DNA of 64,000 nt, taken from NCBI RefSeq assembly GCF_964656455.1, contig NC_135714.1:165308243-165372242 (forward strand), written 5' to 3'. This DNA is from Halichoerus grypus (taxonomy: Eukaryota; Chordata; Mammalia; Carnivora; Phocidae). Made by a program: the position numbers and the translations under genes. Each line of letters starts with the position of its first letter. Position 1 is the first letter of the stretch. Under the pieces are notes generated by a model. The model saw only the letters and a program-made list of their open reading frames with translations. It had not been told where the DNA came from and did not search any database. Below, one piece after another: positions 60,701-64,000 of the stretch.

Positions 60701-63105
60701 CCTACCAGACTACTAACACCAAGAATCAATGCTGTAGCTTTACTGCGCTTTAGCTAACATTGCAGTTCCTGAAGCCGCAGGAGTTGTATAGTGTTCGTGT
60801 ATGAGAGACCGGGGAAAGGGTCCCATACGTGAAATGGAGTGAGAAACAGGCCGGTGCGGAAGGCAGCTCTCAACTCACCTCTTGTTTATGAGGCCAGTAC
60901 CCTTGCCCCGTGTGTTCCTGCAGGCCATAAGCCAACCGCCTAACTCAAAGGAACAACTCTGTAGAGAATTCCTGCTTCGGCTAAAAGAGCCATGCCTCAG
61001 GGTGGACGCATTGTGTGGTGTGCATGCGTGAGTGCACAGCAAGTGAGTCCAAAAGCATTTCCCTTGTGAGACCCAGGCCCCAGAAGAAGCCAGAACACGA
61101 CTCCCCACTTGCTCCATGAATCTAATACTGCGGCCCCACTTTTGCATGGAAGTCTGATAGTTAGCTTTCTAAGTCGAAGAAACAACACTGTAGAGAAACC
61201 GTGCTTTAGCTACCGTCGACCTCTCTGAGGGCGAAGCAGTTTAGGGTGTACTGAGGTTGGGAGCCCTGGGACGGTTTCAATATCATAATATCGGTGGAGG
61301 GACAGGCCGGCACAGAAGGCAGCTCTCAACTCACATCATGGTTATGGGGCTACTACCGTTGCCCAGGGTGTGTGTGCAGGCTTAAACACAGCCACCTAAC
61401 TCGAAGGAAAAACTCGGTAGAGAGCCTGTGCTGCAGGTAAAACAGCTGCTCCTGAGGGTGGAAGCATTTTGTTGTGTGCGTGCGTGAGAGCACTGCAAGG
61501 GAGTCCAAAGCTTTCTGCGAGTGAGACTCAGGCCCCAGCGAAAGGCAGAACACCACTCCCCATGTGTTTCATCAAGCTAGCACGGCAGCGCCACTTTTCA
61601 GGGAAGTCTAATAGCTAGCGTTCTAAGTCGAAGAAACAACACTGTAGAGAAGCCGTGCTTTAGCTACCGTCGACCTCTGTGTGGGCGAAGCAGTTTAGGG
61701 TGTACTGTGGCTGGCAGCCTGGGGACGGTTTCCATTTCGGAATATAGGGGGAGAGACAGTCCGGTACAGAAGGCAGCTCTCAACTCACTACATGCTTAAG
61801 GGGCTAGTTCCGTTGCCCCGTGGGTGTGTGCAGGCTTAAAGACAGCCACTTAACTCGAAGGAAAAACTCGGTAGGGAATCCGAGCTGCAGGTAAAACAGC
61901 TGCTCCTAAGGGTGGAAGCCTTTTGTTGTGTGCGTGCGTGAGAGCACTGCAAGGGAGTCCAAAGCATTTTGCGAGTGAGACTCAGGCCCCAGCGAAAGGC
62001 AGAACACGACTCCCCATGTGTTTTACCAAGCTAGCACGGCAGCCCCACATTTGCATGGAAGTCTAAGAGCTAGCGTTCTAACTCGAAGAAACGACACAGT
62101 AGAGAAACCGTGCTTTAGCTACCGTCGACCTCTCTGTGGGCGAAGCAGTTTAGGGTGTACTGTGGCTGAGAGCCTGGGGACATTTTCCATTTTGTAAAAT
62201 CGGGGGAGAGACAGGCCGGTACAGAAGGCAGCTCTCAACTCACATCATCGTTATGGGGCTAGTACCGTTGCCCTGGGTGTGTGTGCAGGCTGAAAGACAG
62301 CCACCTAACTCAAAGGAAAAACACGGTAGAGAATCCGTGCTTCAGCTCAAACAGCCGCTCCTGAGGGTGGAAGCATTTGGTTGTGTGCGTGCGTGAGAGG
62401 ACTGCAAGGGAGTCCAAAGTTTCTGCGAGTGAGACTCAGGCCCCAGCAAAAGGCAGAAGACGACTCCCCGTGTGTTTCATTTAGCTAGCACTGCGGCCCT
62501 ACTTTTGCATGGAAATCTAATCGCTAGCGTTCTCCCTGGAAGAAACAACACGGTAGAGAAACCGTGCTTTAGCTACCATCCACCTCTCTGAGGGAGGAAG
62601 CACTTTCCAGGCTACCGTGGGTGAGAGCCTGAGGAACGGGTTCCTTACGTGAAACCGAGGGAGAAGGAGTCCGGGCGAGAAGGCTCCTCTCGACTCAGCT
62701 CTTGTTACCTGAAGCTAACACTTCGGCTCCATGTGTGCATAGGAATGCTAAGGGCTCCACACTGATTTGGCAGAAAGAAGCCGCTCAAGAACCCCAGCTT
62801 CAGCTCGTTCGCCTCTCCACAGGGTGGCAGCATTTTCAAGTCTGCTTGAGTGCAAACCTGGGGAAGGAGTCCCAGCCGAATTCGGAGGGAGAAATAAGCA
62901 TGGGCAGAAGGCCCCTATGGACTCAACTCTTGTTTCGGGAAACTAGATCGGCTCTCCCGTGTGTGCGTGGAGTCCTCAGTGCCATCCACGCAACGCAAAG
63001 GAACAAAACTGTAGAGAACCCGTGCCTCAGCAAAGATCGCCCTTCCTGAGCGTGCACTTCATCTGTTGTGTGTTTTTGTGAAAGCATGAGAAATGGAACC
63101 TAAAC
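57772..63105 (+). repeat. HOR unit 12 (5334 bp)
   Basis: Full-length unit. It reverts to 'gcgtgagtgc' near 61026, the form of units 1-4, while sharing 'gcatttcccttg' and 'catcatcgttatgg' with unit 11. 'tgtgcataggaatg' near 62735 is otherwise seen only in unit 7 (39350). The unit is therefore a mosaic of variants. Confidence 0.95.
59253..59953 (-). mobile_element. 5'-truncated LINE-1, unit 12 copy (701 bp)
   Basis: Duplications at 59237-59252 and 59954-59969; (TA)7. A private 'tttgcctggaag' lies just upstream, near 59225. G-quadruplex motifs start at 59408 and about 59664. Confidence 0.93.
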
Positions 63106-64000
63106 GTAACTCGGAGTGAGAAGCAGGCCTGGAAGGAAGGCTGCTGTCGACTCACCTCTTGTTTGAGGAGATTAGCACTGCTGTACCCTGTGTGCCTGGG
63201 TGCCGAGTTCCCAGGCTACTAACACCAAGAATCAATCCTCTAGAGTGACTGCGCTTGAGTTAACATTGCCGTTCCTGAAGCAGGAGGAATTTGACCCTGC
63301 TCGTGTACGAGAGACCGGGGAAAGGGTCCCAGACGTGAAATGGAGTGAGAAACAGGCCGGTGCGGAAGGCAGCTCTCAAGTCACCTCTGGTTGATGAGGC
63401 TAGTGCCCTTGCCCCGGGGGTGCCTGCAGGCCTAAAGCCAACCACCTAACTCAAAGGAACAACTCTGTAGGGAATTCCTGCTTCGGCTAAAAGAGCCATG
63501 CCTCAGGGTGGACGCATTTTGCTGTGTGCATGCGTGAGCGCACTGCAAGTGAGTCCAAAAGCATTTTCCTTGTGAGACCCAGGCCCCGGAAGAAGCCAGA
63601 ACACGACTCCCCACTTGCTCCATGAAGCTAGGACTGCGGCCCCACTTTTGCATGGAAGTCTAACAGCTAGCTTTCTAACTCGGAGAAACAACACTGTAGA
63701 GAAACCGTGCTTTAGCTACCGTCGACCTCTCTGTGGGCGAAGCAGTTTAGGGTGTACTGTGGCTGAGAGCCTGGGGACGGTTTCCATTTCATCATATCGG
63801 GGGAGAGACAGGCTGGCACATAAGGCAGATCTGAACTCACTACATGGTTATGGGGCTAGTTCCGTTGCCCCGTGGGTGTGTGCAGGCTTAAACACAGCCA
63901 CCTAACTCGAAGGAAAAACTCGGTAGAGAGCCTGTGCTGCAGGTAAAAGAGCTGCTCCTGAGGGTGCAAGCATTTTGTTGTGTGCGTGCGTGAGAGCACT
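63106..64000 (+). repeat. HOR unit 13, partial (first 895 bp)
   Basis: The window ends inside the monomer that starts at unit offset 797. The part seen matches the other units and carries 'tgggtgccgagttccc' near 63197, as in units 10 and 11. Its L1 would lie beyond the window edge. Confidence 0.93.

Larger units (their letters stand above)
1..64000 (+). repeat. Macrosatellite array of ~5.33-kb higher-order repeats, window-filling
   Basis: The whole window is one head-to-tail array in a single orientation. Twelve complete units and one partial unit are visible, all in register and differing by scattered substitutions and short indels. Without the L1 insert the unit length is almost invariant (4616-4618 bp), so the array is young or actively homogenised. 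No SINE, second transposon type, gene or unique spacer interrupts it. The array continues beyond both window edges. Unit length and composition fit a mammalian macrosatellite or HOR satellite; whether it is centromeric, subtelomeric or interstitial cannot be told here. I do not recognise the 228-bp monomer as a named satellite. Confidence 0.97.

Noticed and set aside
1..64000. CRISPR-like or bacterial repeat array
   Set aside because: Repeats are hundreds of bases long with no short direct repeats alternating with unique spacers, and a mammalian L1 lies inside. The sequence is eukaryotic.

Overview
This window lies entirely inside a mammalian tandem array. No unique flanking sequence is visible at either end, and I find no protein-coding gene, rRNA, tRNA, CRISPR or bacterial feature. 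The host is most likely a carnivoran, probably a caniform. The evidence is one interspersed element per repeat unit: a 5'-truncated LINE-1 on the minus strand, whose 3' UTR and ORF2 C-terminus I recognise as the carnivore L1 type. Species cannot be read from the window. || Layout: a higher-order repeat (HOR) of about 5.33 kb is repeated head to tail on the same strand. Using the block that begins at position 1 as register, units start at 1, 5339, 10680, 16016, 21350, 26681, 32013, 39721, 41772, 47106, 52440, 57772 and 63106 (partial). Ten complete units are 5331-5341 bp. Unit 7 (32013-39720) is expanded to 7708 bp by an internal 2373-bp duplication and carries two L1 copies. Unit 8 (39721-41771) is contracted to 2051 bp and has lost its L1. 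|| Internal structure: without the L1 and one target-site duplication, every standard unit is 4616-4618 bp. It is built from 20 full monomers of about 228 bp plus one 59-bp truncated monomer. Two monomer types (A and B) mostly alternate and form a dimer of about 455 bp. The unit also contains two related blocks, each starting with a similar monomer. The hierarchy is therefore 228-bp monomer, 455-bp dimer, 2.1-2.5-kb block, 5.33-kb HOR. || History inferred from the sequence: one L1 inserted by target-primed reverse transcription into one B monomer, leaving a 15-16-bp target-site duplication. The L1-bearing HOR was then amplified. Diagnostic variants place units 1-4, 5-7 and 9-12 in local subfamilies. 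The two rearranged units sit side by side at the boundary between the second and third groups, and both rearrangements break in the same A monomer. The open frames in the window are repeat-borne, short, mostly lack an ATG and recur only because the DNA recurs; I do not annotate them as genes, apart from an L1 ORF2 remnant.
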